A DNA stretch of 64,000 nt from an uncultured Flavobacteriaceae bacterium (GTDB lineage Bacteria; Bacteroidota; Bacteroidia; Flavobacteriales; Flavobacteriaceae). The translations under genes and the position numbers were made by a program. The DNA lies in NCBI GenBank assembly GCA_947503005.1, contig CANNCA010000002.1:186001-250000 (forward strand), read 5' to 3'. Numbering within the stretch: position 1 is the stretch's first letter; each line of letters begins with the position of its first letter. The notes under the pieces are model-generated. The model was not told the origin of the DNA. It did no database searches and worked only from the letters and a program-made list of their open reading frames with translations. Shown here piece by piece: positions 9,525 through 16,887 of this stretch.

Positions 9525-10211
9525 CTAGATAAACCCTTTCCTTCGTGCTTCCTCGATTAGGGCAATGTCATTGCCGCTTTCGATGCCGAAAAGGGTTTTC
9601 AATTGACGTTTTCTCGATTCAACCGTGGTGGTCGCAGAGGAAATAAGTGGGGCGATGTCTTTGGTTCTTGTTCCGATAGAGAGATAGTAGAGGATCTTTT
9701 TGTCGAGCTCGTCAATAACAATGTCATTTTTCATTCTTCGTCGAATCGCAGTAAATGCACCGGCCGTATAATAAGGAGGTTTTTCAATCACGGTCTCTAC
9801 CATAGTACGAAGTGATTTTTCATCAATCTCCGACTTGACCATGTAACCATCGGGATCCACTGATTTGAAAATACTGTTTATTCTCAGGTTATCACTATAG
9901 GAGGACATGAACACCACTTTGGACTCTGGAACAATTTTTCGTGCCAAAACCCCAAGATCTTCACCACTTCTAATTTCTTTTTCATGACTTGGAAACAGTT
10001 GAATGTCCAATAAAATGATATCATAATTCAGCGAGCGCGCAGAAAATTCTATTTTTTCCTTACCATCCTCATAATTTGTGGCAATGTCCACACGAACTTC
10101 AAAATCATCAAAGCGTTCAGCTTCTAATATATACTTATAACCAGTCGTGGTCATTTCGTGATCGTCAATTGCTAGAATACGGACGACCCTTAATTCTTCA
10201 TCTTCGTTCAT
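9525..10211 (-). CDS. NarL/FixJ-type response regulator (receiver plus LuxR HTH)
   Basis: A 228-residue two-component response regulator. The receiver domain is at about residues 8-145, with acidic pair D16/D17 (LAIDDHE), phospho-acceptor D69 in IILLDIQLF and the conserved Lys in GYMVKSE. The C-terminal LuxR-type HTH lies at about 165-225 (KKILYYLSIGTRTKDIAPLI, then TTTVESRKRQLKTLFGI). It is directly abutted to the upstream kinase gene: the kinase stop codon is at 10212-10214 and this start is at 10211, so the two are surely co-transcribed and are a cognate pair. The receiver has a few extra residues after the phospho-site (PSHEKEIRSGEDLG), as in many flavobacterial members. Confidence 0.93.
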   Translation of the reverse strand: MNEDEELRVVRILAIDDHEMTTTGYKYILEAERFDDFEVRVDIATNYEDGKEKIEFSARSLNYDIILLDIQLFPSHEKEIRSGEDLGVLARKIVPESKVVFMSSYSDNLRINSIFKSVDPDGYMVKSEIDEKSLRTMVETVIEKPPYYTAGAFTAIRRRMKNDIVIDELDKKILYYLSIGTRTKDIAPLISSATTTVESRKRQLKTLFGIESGNDIALIEEARRKGFI

Positions 10212-12308
10212 TTATGTTTTTTGTAGGTTCTTACGTTCACTAATTATTACATTACTTTTATCTATTTCGATAATGGGAATCACTAAGGTTACTCTGGTGC
10301 CTTGGCCTATTTCACTGGCAATGTCCCAAGTTCCATCTACTTTTTTCATTCGCGAAGCTATATTGCGCATTCCGATACCTTTTTTTCCTTTTTTTACGAT
10401 AAAACCTTTGCCGTTATCGGAAATAGTGACTTTTATATGCGCGGCTTCTGCTTCTAAATCTATATCAATTTTGCTGCACTGTGCATGTTTTACTGCATTT
10501 TGAAGACTTTCTTGGATGATGCGATACAAGTTGATTTTAATATCGGCACTTAACGCATCCCAATCTAAATGCTCTGCATATTTGAAATCGATTTCAATAT
10601 CGGCCGATTGTGAAATTGTTGTTTTCAAATCTTCCAATGATAATATAAAGTTATGAATTTTTTGATAGGCAGCATGGCTTAGTTCATGAGAAATGGCGCG
10701 TACTTCATCTTGAACCTCCTTTAACATGACGATTGCCCTTTTTCGCTCACTGACCGCCTTTTCATCACTTCTGGGGTTCAGGCCCAATAACATCATACGT
10801 GCACCTTGTAACCGGCCCTGAACCCCGTCATGCAGTTCTTCTGAAATTCTTTTTTGTGCCATCTGTTTGCCTTCCTCCAATTTTTCACTTTGCGAAAGCA
10901 TTAAATTGAAAATTTCTTGATTGCTGGCTTGCTGTGCTTGCTGAAACCTTAATTTTTGATTTTTAATGCGCTGGCTAATTATGACGAAGGCAGACAAGCT
11001 CAGTAATAATAGGGTAGCGGCAATGCCCGTTAACAGTTGACGCTGCCGTGCTAATAGTTCATTTTCGGCAACCACCTCATCGGTTTCAAAGCGGATGCGT
11101 GCGAATTTCTCACGTAGTTGCCGTTCTTGGTTTTGAAGACTATCATTGAGTTTAACATAAGCTAAGGTATACTCGGTCGCATTTTTTGGATCTACACGAG
11201 ATAACATTCTCAAAATTTCGAGTACTTTTTTATTACTTGACGCTTGTTGGGCAAATTTATTAGATTCCCTTAAATGAACCAGTGCACCTGCTGTATCTTT
11301 CTCTAACAAAAGATACTCCGCTACACGTAATGTGCTTGAAGATTTCCCTCCAATATCGTTGATACTATCTTGAATTTTAAATGCTTGTTCGAAAAGACCT
11401 GGTAGTTGTTCTGTTTTATTCAATTTTAGATAGCTATGCCCCAAATTATTCAAAGTACGAGCATATAACCGCGGATCTTTTTGACGAAGGCTATCAAAAG
11501 CAATTACTTCGGAAAAATAAGAAGCCGCTTTTTTATGCTGACCCATTTTCTGATATACTAGACCTAAATCATTTTTATAAGACAGCTCTCGCAAAGCCCC
11601 CATATTCGCTTTTCTTAGATAGACTAAAGACTCTTCGTAGTACTCCAAAGATCTGTCATACTCGTTCAGCCATTTGGTTACGTCCCCTAAATTACTATAA
11701 CAGTTCATTAATAATTTATACTGCTTTAAGGGTTTGAGCTTTTCAATGGCCTTAATCGTCGTAATTTCACTGCCAGTGTATTCACCAATTTCATTTTGAA
11801 CTCTAGCCATTGCACTTAAAACTCGTCCTGAGGAAAAATCGTCACCCAATCTTGTGTATATTTTGTTGGCTTCATTATAATGGTAAAAAGCACTATCTCG
11901 TATGGCACGGTTTTTATAAAAATCCCCTAAGTCCCAATGTAAACTTGAACGACATATTGAATCTTTTAATAGTTTAGATAGTTTAAGGCCTTCACTATTT
12001 ATTTTTTGGAATAATTTGGAATCATTGGATTTTCGTAATAAGAAGGATAATTCCGTAAAGTAATTGCACTTTATAGAATCGTTTTCAATTTTTTGTGTTT
12101 TGTTGTAGGCCTTATTCAAGAGGTATGACTTAGCCTGTTCTTGAACTTCTTTAAGTTTACTTTGTGCAATCCAGATGCGAACACTATCCTTTTTCACTGC
12201 TGCAATTGAGGATTGAGAATCATTTTTCGTAGTGCAGTTAAAAAGGAGAAACAAAAAGAAAATCAAATAGAAACCTTTCAATCCGTTTCGTACGTTGAGG
12301 TCAGTCAT
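10212..12308 (-). CDS. TPR-domain sensor histidine kinase (HisKA_3/NarX-type)
   Basis: A 698-residue membrane sensor kinase. The N-terminus has a hydrophobic export segment (FYLIFFLFLLF) followed by Cys25; the -1 residue is Asn, so lipidation is uncertain. TPR repeats fill about residues 90-400 (for example LKPLKQYKLLMNCYSNLGDV, YKNDLGLVYQKMGQHKKAASYF). A single transmembrane helix covers 425-446, then a short coiled coil, the HisKA_3 dimer domain with His493 in EELHDGVQGRL, and a HATPase domain with N box QESLQNAVKHA near 599-609 and G box DNGKGF near 631. The TPR sensor should face the periplasm. It partners the abutting response regulator. Upstream lies the 52-residue peptide gene, whose terminator ends 22 bp before this start, so transcription may depend on read-through or on a promoter within the gap. 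Confidence 0.94.
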   Translation of the reverse strand: MTDLNVRNGLKGFYLIFFLFLLFNCTTKNDSQSSIAAVKKDSVRIWIAQSKLKEVQEQAKSYLLNKAYNKTQKIENDSIKCNYFTELSFLLRKSNDSKLFQKINSEGLKLSKLLKDSICRSSLHWDLGDFYKNRAIRDSAFYHYNEANKIYTRLGDDFSSGRVLSAMARVQNEIGEYTGSEITTIKAIEKLKPLKQYKLLMNCYSNLGDVTKWLNEYDRSLEYYEESLVYLRKANMGALRELSYKNDLGLVYQKMGQHKKAASYFSEVIAFDSLRQKDPRLYARTLNNLGHSYLKLNKTEQLPGLFEQAFKIQDSINDIGGKSSSTLRVAEYLLLEKDTAGALVHLRESNKFAQQASSNKKVLEILRMLSRVDPKNATEYTLAYVKLNDSLQNQERQLREKFARIRFETDEVVAENELLARQRQLLTGIAATLLLLSLSAFVIISQRIKNQKLRFQQAQQASNQEIFNLMLSQSEKLEEGKQMAQKRISEELHDGVQGRLQGARMMLLGLNPRSDEKAVSERKRAIVMLKEVQDEVRAISHELSHAAYQKIHNFILSLEDLKTTISQSADIEIDFKYAEHLDWDALSADIKINLYRIIQESLQNAVKHAQCSKIDIDLEAEAAHIKVTISDNGKGFIVKKGKKGIGMRNIASRMKKVDGTWDIASEIGQGTRVTLVIPIIEIDKSNVIISERKNLQKT

Positions 12309-12329
12309 GCAATCAATTTCCTACAAGAT

Positions 12330-12366
12330 AAAAAAAAAAGCCCCAGATGCAATGCATTGGAGCTTT
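12330..12366 (-). terminator. Terminator after the 52-residue peptide gene
   Basis: On the minus strand AAAGC-TCC-A-ATGC pairs with GCAT-C-TGG-GGCTTT (one bulged base, one G-T pair) around a 3-base loop, followed by a run of T. It begins 18 bp past the peptide stop codon and ends just before the kinase start, so it could also act as an attenuator setting the peptide-to-kinase ratio. Confidence 0.8.
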
Positions 12367-12384
12367 GTAAGATTATTTTCTAAT

Positions 12385-12543
12385 TTATGCCGTCCCTCCT
12401 CTAGGGTCATCACCACCACTACAATCATCACAGGCCAACATATTTTCGATATCAAAGCCAAAATCAATACTGTCATCCATTTGGGTCGCGAAAAGACCTA
12501 ATGCGAATACTACCACTGCTACTACACTTGCTACTTTTTTCAT
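12385..12543 (-). CDS. Small exported peptide (52 residues) with C-terminal CxxC and Gly-rich tail
   Basis: A short reading frame that length filters would miss. It starts at ATG 12543 and stops at TAA 12387-12385. Residues 1-19 form a clear signal sequence: MKKVAS, then a hydrophobic run VVAVVVFALGLF, then A-T as a plausible cleavage region. The mature part is about 32 residues, acidic (QMDDSIDFGFDIENM), and ends with CDDC at 38-41 and GGDDPRGGTA. It has its own strong terminator and a 146-bp upstream gap from the LytTR gene that contains a direct repeat and an inverted repeat. It lies between a LytTR regulator and a TPR kinase/response regulator pair, which suggests that it may be a secreted signal or stress-sensed peptide. 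No family is recognised, and the function is inference. Confidence 0.7.
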   Translation of the reverse strand: MKKVASVVAVVVFALGLFATQMDDSIDFGFDIENMLACDDCSGGDDPRGGTA

Positions 12544-12606
12544 GTTCTAAAATTTTTAGGGGTTACTTTCCTATGTTTTATTTCTAGAGTAAAACTAAGG
12601 GTACCT

Positions 12607-12626
12607 AACAGGTTTTAGAGCCTGTT
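12607..12626. promoter_or_regulatory. Inverted repeat AACAGG-N8-CCTGTT upstream of the peptide gene
   Basis: A perfect 6-bp inverted repeat with an 8-bp spacer, 64-83 bp upstream of the peptide start and 64 bp past the LytTR stop codon. There is no T run on either strand, so it looks more like an operator or a leader hairpin than a terminator. Confidence 0.4.
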
Positions 12627-12651
12627 TCAAATTTCAAAAGTGTATGCTGGT

Positions 12652-12685
12652 AATCTGTGAGTATTTGCAGCAAATCTGCTAGTAT
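12652..12685 (-). promoter_or_regulatory. Candidate LytTR binding site: 13-bp direct repeat at 21-bp spacing
   Basis: On the plus strand AATCTGTGAGTAT (12652-12664) and AATCTGCTAGTAT (12673-12685) agree at 11 of 13 positions and start exactly 21 bp apart, two helical turns. LytTR proteins typically bind direct repeats spaced about 21-22 bp. The site lies just past the LytTR gene and 109-142 bp upstream of the peptide start, with a TACACTTTTG sequence next to it on the minus strand (12644 to 12635) as a possible -7 region. Inference from architecture. Confidence 0.45.
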
Positions 12686-12689
12686 CTAA

Positions 12690-13439
12690 TTAATTCAGTG
12701 AAGAAATCGTGTTTTTTGCGAGTAATTTCTTTAGCTCGTCTATATTCGAACGATACGATTTGGAAAAGGGCAGCTGTAGTTTACGAAGTTTAAGCGTACA
12801 CAACCCCCTGCCATAGCTGATACCTGATATGTAATTAATATTGACGATATAGCTTTGATGAATACGAACGAAATTTGGTGGCATTTGTTGCTCAAAAGTT
12901 TTTAAGGTCTTGAACGCATTGTTAATGGTGCCATCTTTCATTACGAACTCGGTCGCATTATTGTCTGCTTTTAGATAGAGGATATCATCTGTATTGAGGT
13001 ATTGAAAATCACGGTATGATTTGAGGCAAAGTGTTTGGGGAGTCTCGTCTTTGGGCAATTTCTTTTTAAGCCGTAACAAAGATTTGCGAATATCAAATTC
13101 ATTATAAGGTAAGAGCCAATAATCAAAGAAATTATTTTTTATGGCCTCGTATGCATAGTCCTTGCTTTTTGAGATGCCAATAATCACGGGAATCTTGTTT
13201 TCATATTGATGCAGTTCGCTTGTCATTCTAAAAGAAGACTCGGCACTTTCATTAAGGTTTATGAAAACGATGTCGGGCGAAAATTTTAAAATTGCATTCA
13301 AGCCCTCATTGCAATTTCTTGATATGGACGAGCAAATGAAGTCTCCGTACTCTTCCAAATAATGCTGTAGCTGTAAGTTGGATGAAGCATCAGAATCTAT
13401 GATGGTGTATGTGAACTGCATATCGCCCAGTAGTTTCAT
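12690..13439 (-). CDS. LytTR-family response regulator with a degenerate receiver
   Basis: A 249-residue DNA-binding regulator. Residues 8-125 resemble a receiver domain (YTIIDSDASS at the start; PVIIGISKSKDYAYEAIKNN), but the expected phospho-acceptor Asp is Asn61 in PDIVFINLNES and the usual Lys-Pro after the fifth strand reads LLPYNEF. Phosphotransfer is therefore unlikely. The C-terminal LytTR domain at about 140-240 is well conserved: YLNTDDILYLKADNNATEF, FVRIHQSYIVNINYI, and the FSKSYRSNIDELKKLL end. It is the first gene of the minus-strand block followed by the 52-residue peptide gene. The shared 33-bp element lies 31-63 bp upstream of its start. Control by something other than phosphorylation, such as level or protein contact, is inferred. 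Confidence 0.92.
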   Translation of the reverse strand: MKLLGDMQFTYTIIDSDASSNLQLQHYLEEYGDFICSSISRNCNEGLNAILKFSPDIVFINLNESAESSFRMTSELHQYENKIPVIIGISKSKDYAYEAIKNNFFDYWLLPYNEFDIRKSLLRLKKKLPKDETPQTLCLKSYRDFQYLNTDDILYLKADNNATEFVMKDGTINNAFKTLKTFEQQMPPNFVRIHQSYIVNINYISGISYGRGLCTLKLRKLQLPFSKSYRSNIDELKKLLAKNTISSLN

Positions 13440-13469
13440 ATCAAAATTAGTATTAGTGAAACAATAAAA

Positions 13470-13502
13470 ACCCTACGAAAACCTTATAAATATGGAGGTT
13501 TT
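13470..13502 (-). promoter_or_regulatory. Copy 2 of the 33-bp inverted-repeat element, upstream of the LytTR gene
   Basis: The arms AAAACC (13478-13483) and GGTTTT (13497-13502) surround a 13-bp centre ending GGA, as in copy 1 at 9413-9445. The two agree at 28 of 33 positions, including the flank after the inverted repeat. This copy lies 31-63 bp upstream of the LytTR start. No start codon follows in frame here, which argues that the conservation is not coding. Confidence 0.55.
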
Positions 13503-13695
13503 GGGCTTAAAGGCATTTAATATAAATAAAAAGAAAGAAAAATCCTACAATAATAAGAATATATACTTTATTTCAGCGTTATGTTTGATTCGCCACTTAA
13601 GAAATTGAATCCAAAATAGCTTGAATATTCCCTTTTACTATATACCGAAAACAAGACTCTTTTTTAATAAAAATCAATGAATTAATGGAGAACGG

Positions 13696-15225
13696 TTAGT
13701 TTTGAGTGCCAACTTCATAGGCTCCTATATCGGGAGAACCTGTTCGGTCACGACCTAAAAGATCTGTGGGGACCAAAATTGCCCCTTCAAAACTTGCCTT
13801 GTCACGCGCAGCTGAAGAATCTTCAATTCTAAAATCATTCTTTGCGGTATCGAAGAATTTAGGTGTTTCATTTAGAAGCACTTGGTCAAAAAGAAGCGTA
13901 TTCTCAAAATCATAACGTGGGTCATTTTCAAACTGACCTCCGCTATCATTGAACTTGATTATACTATTGGTAAAGGAATAATTGAAAACGTTGCTCTGAT
14001 TTGGGTTTAAGTTCAATTCCAAGAACGTATTACCATCTACAATACAGTTGAGGAAGTTTGCCTGTATAAGGTCAGCTGAATTAGTATCGTCAAAGTTATC
14101 GATTTCTAAAGCAGCCCCTGTTCTAAAACCATTCTGCCAGAAATTAGCGATAGTGCAGTGAATGAAGGAATAGGAACCGCCCAAATTACAGTATAAAGAA
14201 ATGTCGCCTGCACCACCTAAAACCAAATTTTCGCCGTTTATATAAGCGGATTTCCCCCAAAGGTTAACACTGGCACTATTCAGAATTTGGGTGTTTTTCA
14301 AAGTTAGGGTAGGGGATTGCAACATTCCATCACCCTCAATCAAAACGCCTACAGTGGCGTTTTTTATCGTAAGGTGGTCAATGCTGTTGTCGGTGCTTCC
14401 TGATGAAATCCATACTGTACCCCATTGACCTGGTACTTCAGCTAATGCTGTTTCTAGGCGGTCGCCCTGAAAAATCACTTCTTTTTCTAATCGTTCTTGA
14501 TCTTCACTCAGTTCTCCATTGACGCTTATAACTCCTCCTGAGGCAACCAAGATACCTGAATCTTTGTGAAAGTATGCGCGGGTTCCAGCTTCAATATTTA
14601 ATTGCTTTCCATCTGCAACTGCCGCATAGCCGTAAATAACATAAGGTTTTTCATTAGTGAAATTCAATTGGTCATCCGTTAGGTAAAAACCTTCGACAGT
14701 TATTGGGTCACCATTTGAATCCAATCCAAGATTTAGAGTCTCTTTGCTTCCGTCGGCTAATGTTTTTGGATATAAAAAAACGGCATCCCTGACTAAGGTG
14801 ACCAGTTGAACTTCTTGCAGCAAGTTATCGGTATCAAATTGAATGGCATCTGTATACAAAAATTCGAGTTGACCTGTTTCGGAAATATCAACGGTAGTTT
14901 CAATGAAGATTAAAAGACTATCTCGGGCCAGTATGGGAATATTCTCGAACTCTTTTCCCGCTTCTCCATCAACATTTAATCGGTAACTGCTGTTTTGTCC
15001 TTGTGCTAAACGTACTATTGGAATTTCAATATCATCTCGGGTTAGGTTATATACCTTCAACGTTCTGGTACTACTACCGATATTCGTAAAAATGGTATCA
15101 AGGAAAATCGTGTCCTTGGAGAATTCAAGTAGACCATTGCTTGGTGCATAATCCATATCTTTTCGGCATGAACCCCATACTAAAATCATGAGGAGTACAA
15201 TTATGAGATGGAAATATCGATGCAT
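13696..15225 (-). CDS. Lipoprotein with a right-handed beta-helix domain
   Basis: A 509-residue protein with a lipoprotein signal (lipobox WGSC, Cys20). About residues 30-150 look like an immunoglobulin-like strand-rich region (DTIFLDTIFTNIGSSTRTLKVYN is the typical choice-of-anchor or CARDB-like opening). From about 200 the sequence has parallel beta-helix character: GTRAYFHKDSGILVASGGVISVNG, DHLTIKNATVGVLIEGDGML, NTQILNSASVNLWG. It ends DIGAYEVG, common in polysaccharide-lyase-like helices. I see no catalytic signature, so a surface-exposed binding or structural role is as likely as an enzyme. It is read with the downstream thioesterase gene on the same strand but upstream of it by 52 bp. 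Confidence 0.8.
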   Translation of the reverse strand: MHRYFHLIIVLLMILVWGSCRKDMDYAPSNGLLEFSKDTIFLDTIFTNIGSSTRTLKVYNLTRDDIEIPIVRLAQGQNSSYRLNVDGEAGKEFENIPILARDSLLIFIETTVDISETGQLEFLYTDAIQFDTDNLLQEVQLVTLVRDAVFLYPKTLADGSKETLNLGLDSNGDPITVEGFYLTDDQLNFTNEKPYVIYGYAAVADGKQLNIEAGTRAYFHKDSGILVASGGVISVNGELSEDQERLEKEVIFQGDRLETALAEVPGQWGTVWISSGSTDNSIDHLTIKNATVGVLIEGDGMLQSPTLTLKNTQILNSASVNLWGKSAYINGENLVLGGAGDISLYCNLGGSYSFIHCTIANFWQNGFRTGAALEIDNFDDTNSADLIQANFLNCIVDGNTFLELNLNPNQSNVFNYSFTNSIIKFNDSGGQFENDPRYDFENTLLFDQVLLNETPKFFDTAKNDFRIEDSSAARDKASFEGAILVPTDLLGRDRTGSPDIGAYEVGTQN

Positions 15226-15277
15226 TTTTTAAAAAAGGAATAAAGATTTAGATGTTCTAAAATTAAAATCCAATGGG

Positions 15278-15679
15278 TTACCTGGTATCTTTTGAAAAAA
15301 CACTTTTGATTTCATCAGAAATTCGCATAGGTTTTAGGGTTTCTTTATTCAAAAGGCACCACTCGGTTTTTGAACGTAATAAAAGCAGATTTGTTTTAGC
15401 ATTATGCATTTCTACAATTCGTATTGAGGTTGCTCCTCTACTATCATCAATATGGGTGCGCACCGAAATTACATCACCTAAAACCGCGGCACTTTTATAA
15501 CTTATATTGTGGTTCATAACCACCCAAACAGCACCGTCTTGCATTTCTCTTGGTGCGGTACTTTGCCAATGTTCTTTTGAAATGTCTTGGATCCATTGTA
15601 CATAACGAACATTGTTCACATGGTTCAAATCATCGAGATCATCTTCTGATACCGTTATACTTTTTTCGAAAAGCTCCAT
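15278..15679 (-). CDS. Acyl-CoA thioesterase of the 4HBT (YbgC-like) hotdog family
   Basis: A 133-residue single hotdog domain. The family signature is DLNHVNNVRYVQWIQD at about residues 17-32, where Asp and the NHVNN stretch form the active site, followed by the NISYKSAAVLGDVISV strand pair. It probably hydrolyses a cytoplasmic acyl-CoA thioester; the substrate cannot be told. It is 10 bp downstream of the glutaminyl cyclotransferase gene and probably co-transcribed with it. Confidence 0.9.
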   Translation of the reverse strand: MELFEKSITVSEDDLDDLNHVNNVRYVQWIQDISKEHWQSTAPREMQDGAVWVVMNHNISYKSAAVLGDVISVRTHIDDSRGATSIRIVEMHNAKTNLLLLRSKTEWCLLNKETLKPMRISDEIKSVFSKDTR

Positions 15680-15689
15680 TAGCGTTCGT

Positions 15690-16721
15690 CTATTTCTTAA
15701 TGATATTGACCTCGAACATTTTGTCCCAATTCTTCCCTGTCACAAAGAAAGTTTTTCGTTCAGGGTGATAGGCAACACCATTAAGAACATCTAGTTTTTC
15801 ATGCTTTGTAACTTTTTCCTTTAATCCTCCAAAATTTATAACGCCTTCGATCGCTCCACTAGTTGCATCGATAATCATCATACTTTCCTTTTGATAAACA
15901 TTGGCATAAAGCTTTCCATCTACATACTCTAATTCATTGGCCTTGTTGAAAATAGATTTATTGGTTACGATTTCAATATACCCTTCTTCGGTCATGTTAT
16001 CAGGGTTTAAAAGCCAAATACGTTCGGTGCCATCACTTTTATAGATTTTATTTCCATCATTGGTGAGACCCCACCCTTCTTTACTCTCTCCGTATTGAAA
16101 ATTATCTAATTTCTTTAAATCACTTAGGTTGTAGATAAACCCGACCCCGCTTTGCCATGTCAATTGATAAATTTTCCCATTGAGTATGGTAATGCCTTCA
16201 CCAAAATAGGTGTCATCCAAATCAATTTGAGCATAGATTTCACCGGTTTTATAATTCAGTTTTCGTAACCAAGATGTTCCCTTGTGACCGGTGCTTTCAT
16301 ATAGGGTGTCATTATGAAATTCAAGGCCTTGCGTATAGGCTTTATCATCATGTGGATATTCATTGACGATTTCATAGGTGTACAGCTCAGGCGCATGCTC
16401 AGCGAGTACTTTTATGCCTTTAGTTATATCTGTTGCTGTATCATCATAGGAAACCCTGGCCTTCAATGTTTTACTGCCTAGCTTTGGAACGGATAGAACT
16501 ATCTTTCCATCTTTTTCAGGAAGTTCCGTTCCATCAATGAAATATGTTACTTTGTTAATTGCCTCACCTTCCTCATTTTTTATGGAAACATCAATACTCT
16601 CGTTCTGCTGAAAGCTATTTCCATTTGTTTGTATTTCAAAGAGAAGGGCTTTTTTCTCCCCGCCACAGGCGGCAAATAAGAACATAACAAGGATAAAAGT
16701 GAGCGGTTTAATGAGGTTCAT
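15690..16721 (-). CDS. Glutaminyl-peptide cyclotransferase, lipoprotein form
   Basis: A 343-residue protein that would convert N-terminal glutamine of exported peptides to pyroglutamate. The lipoprotein signal ends LFAAC (Cys19). An N-terminal Ig-like strand region (residues 25-110) precedes the five-bladed propeller of the bacterial/plant-type glutamine cyclotransferase family: HDDKAYTQGLEFHNDTLYESTG, KIYQLTWQSGVGFIYN, KSDGTERIWLLNPD, NELEYVDGKLYANVY, LNGVAYHPERKTFFVTGKNWD. The catalytic-type acidic residues within these motifs are present. It should act in the periplasm. In this group such enzymes may act on new N-termini made by signal peptidase. It is upstream of the thioesterase with 10 bp between, and divergent from the SRP RNA gene. 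Confidence 0.93.
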   Translation of the reverse strand: MNLIKPLTFILVMFLFAACGGEKKALLFEIQTNGNSFQQNESIDVSIKNEEGEAINKVTYFIDGTELPEKDGKIVLSVPKLGSKTLKARVSYDDTATDITKGIKVLAEHAPELYTYEIVNEYPHDDKAYTQGLEFHNDTLYESTGHKGTSWLRKLNYKTGEIYAQIDLDDTYFGEGITILNGKIYQLTWQSGVGFIYNLSDLKKLDNFQYGESKEGWGLTNDGNKIYKSDGTERIWLLNPDNMTEEGYIEIVTNKSIFNKANELEYVDGKLYANVYQKESMMIIDATSGAIEGVINFGGLKEKVTKHEKLDVLNGVAYHPERKTFFVTGKNWDKMFEVNIIKK

Positions 16722-16852
16722 TTGAATCTATTTAGTTTTAAAAACGAAATTTTTTACGCGATTGGCAGGGATTAATTCCAACTATGATTTCAATGTCGAC
16801 TGAATATTATTCAGTTGTAAAATTAAGAATGTAAAAAGGAATGCGAAAAGGA

Positions 16853-16882
16853 TTGTGAAAGTTTTAAAACATCGTATCTTTG
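16853..16882 (+). promoter_or_regulatory. Bacteroidota sigma-ABfr-type promoter of the SRP RNA gene
   Basis: TTG at 16853-16855 (-33) and TATCTTTG at 16875-16882 (-7), separated by 19 bp, match the Bacteroidota primary-sigma consensus TTG-N19-TAnnTTTG. The predicted transcript start falls at about 16888, exactly where the SRP RNA stem begins. Confidence 0.8.
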
Positions 16883-16887
16883 CACTT

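Noticed and set aside
9770-9786. A GGAGGTTTT string inside the NarL-type regulator gene resembling the end of the 33-bp element
   Set aside because: Only nine bases match, the AAAACC arm is missing and it is inside coding sequence.
11381-11737. A 118-codon plus-strand frame inside the TPR kinase gene
   Set aside because: It is antisense to a well-supported kinase gene with recognisable TPR and TM regions; no signal or family seen.
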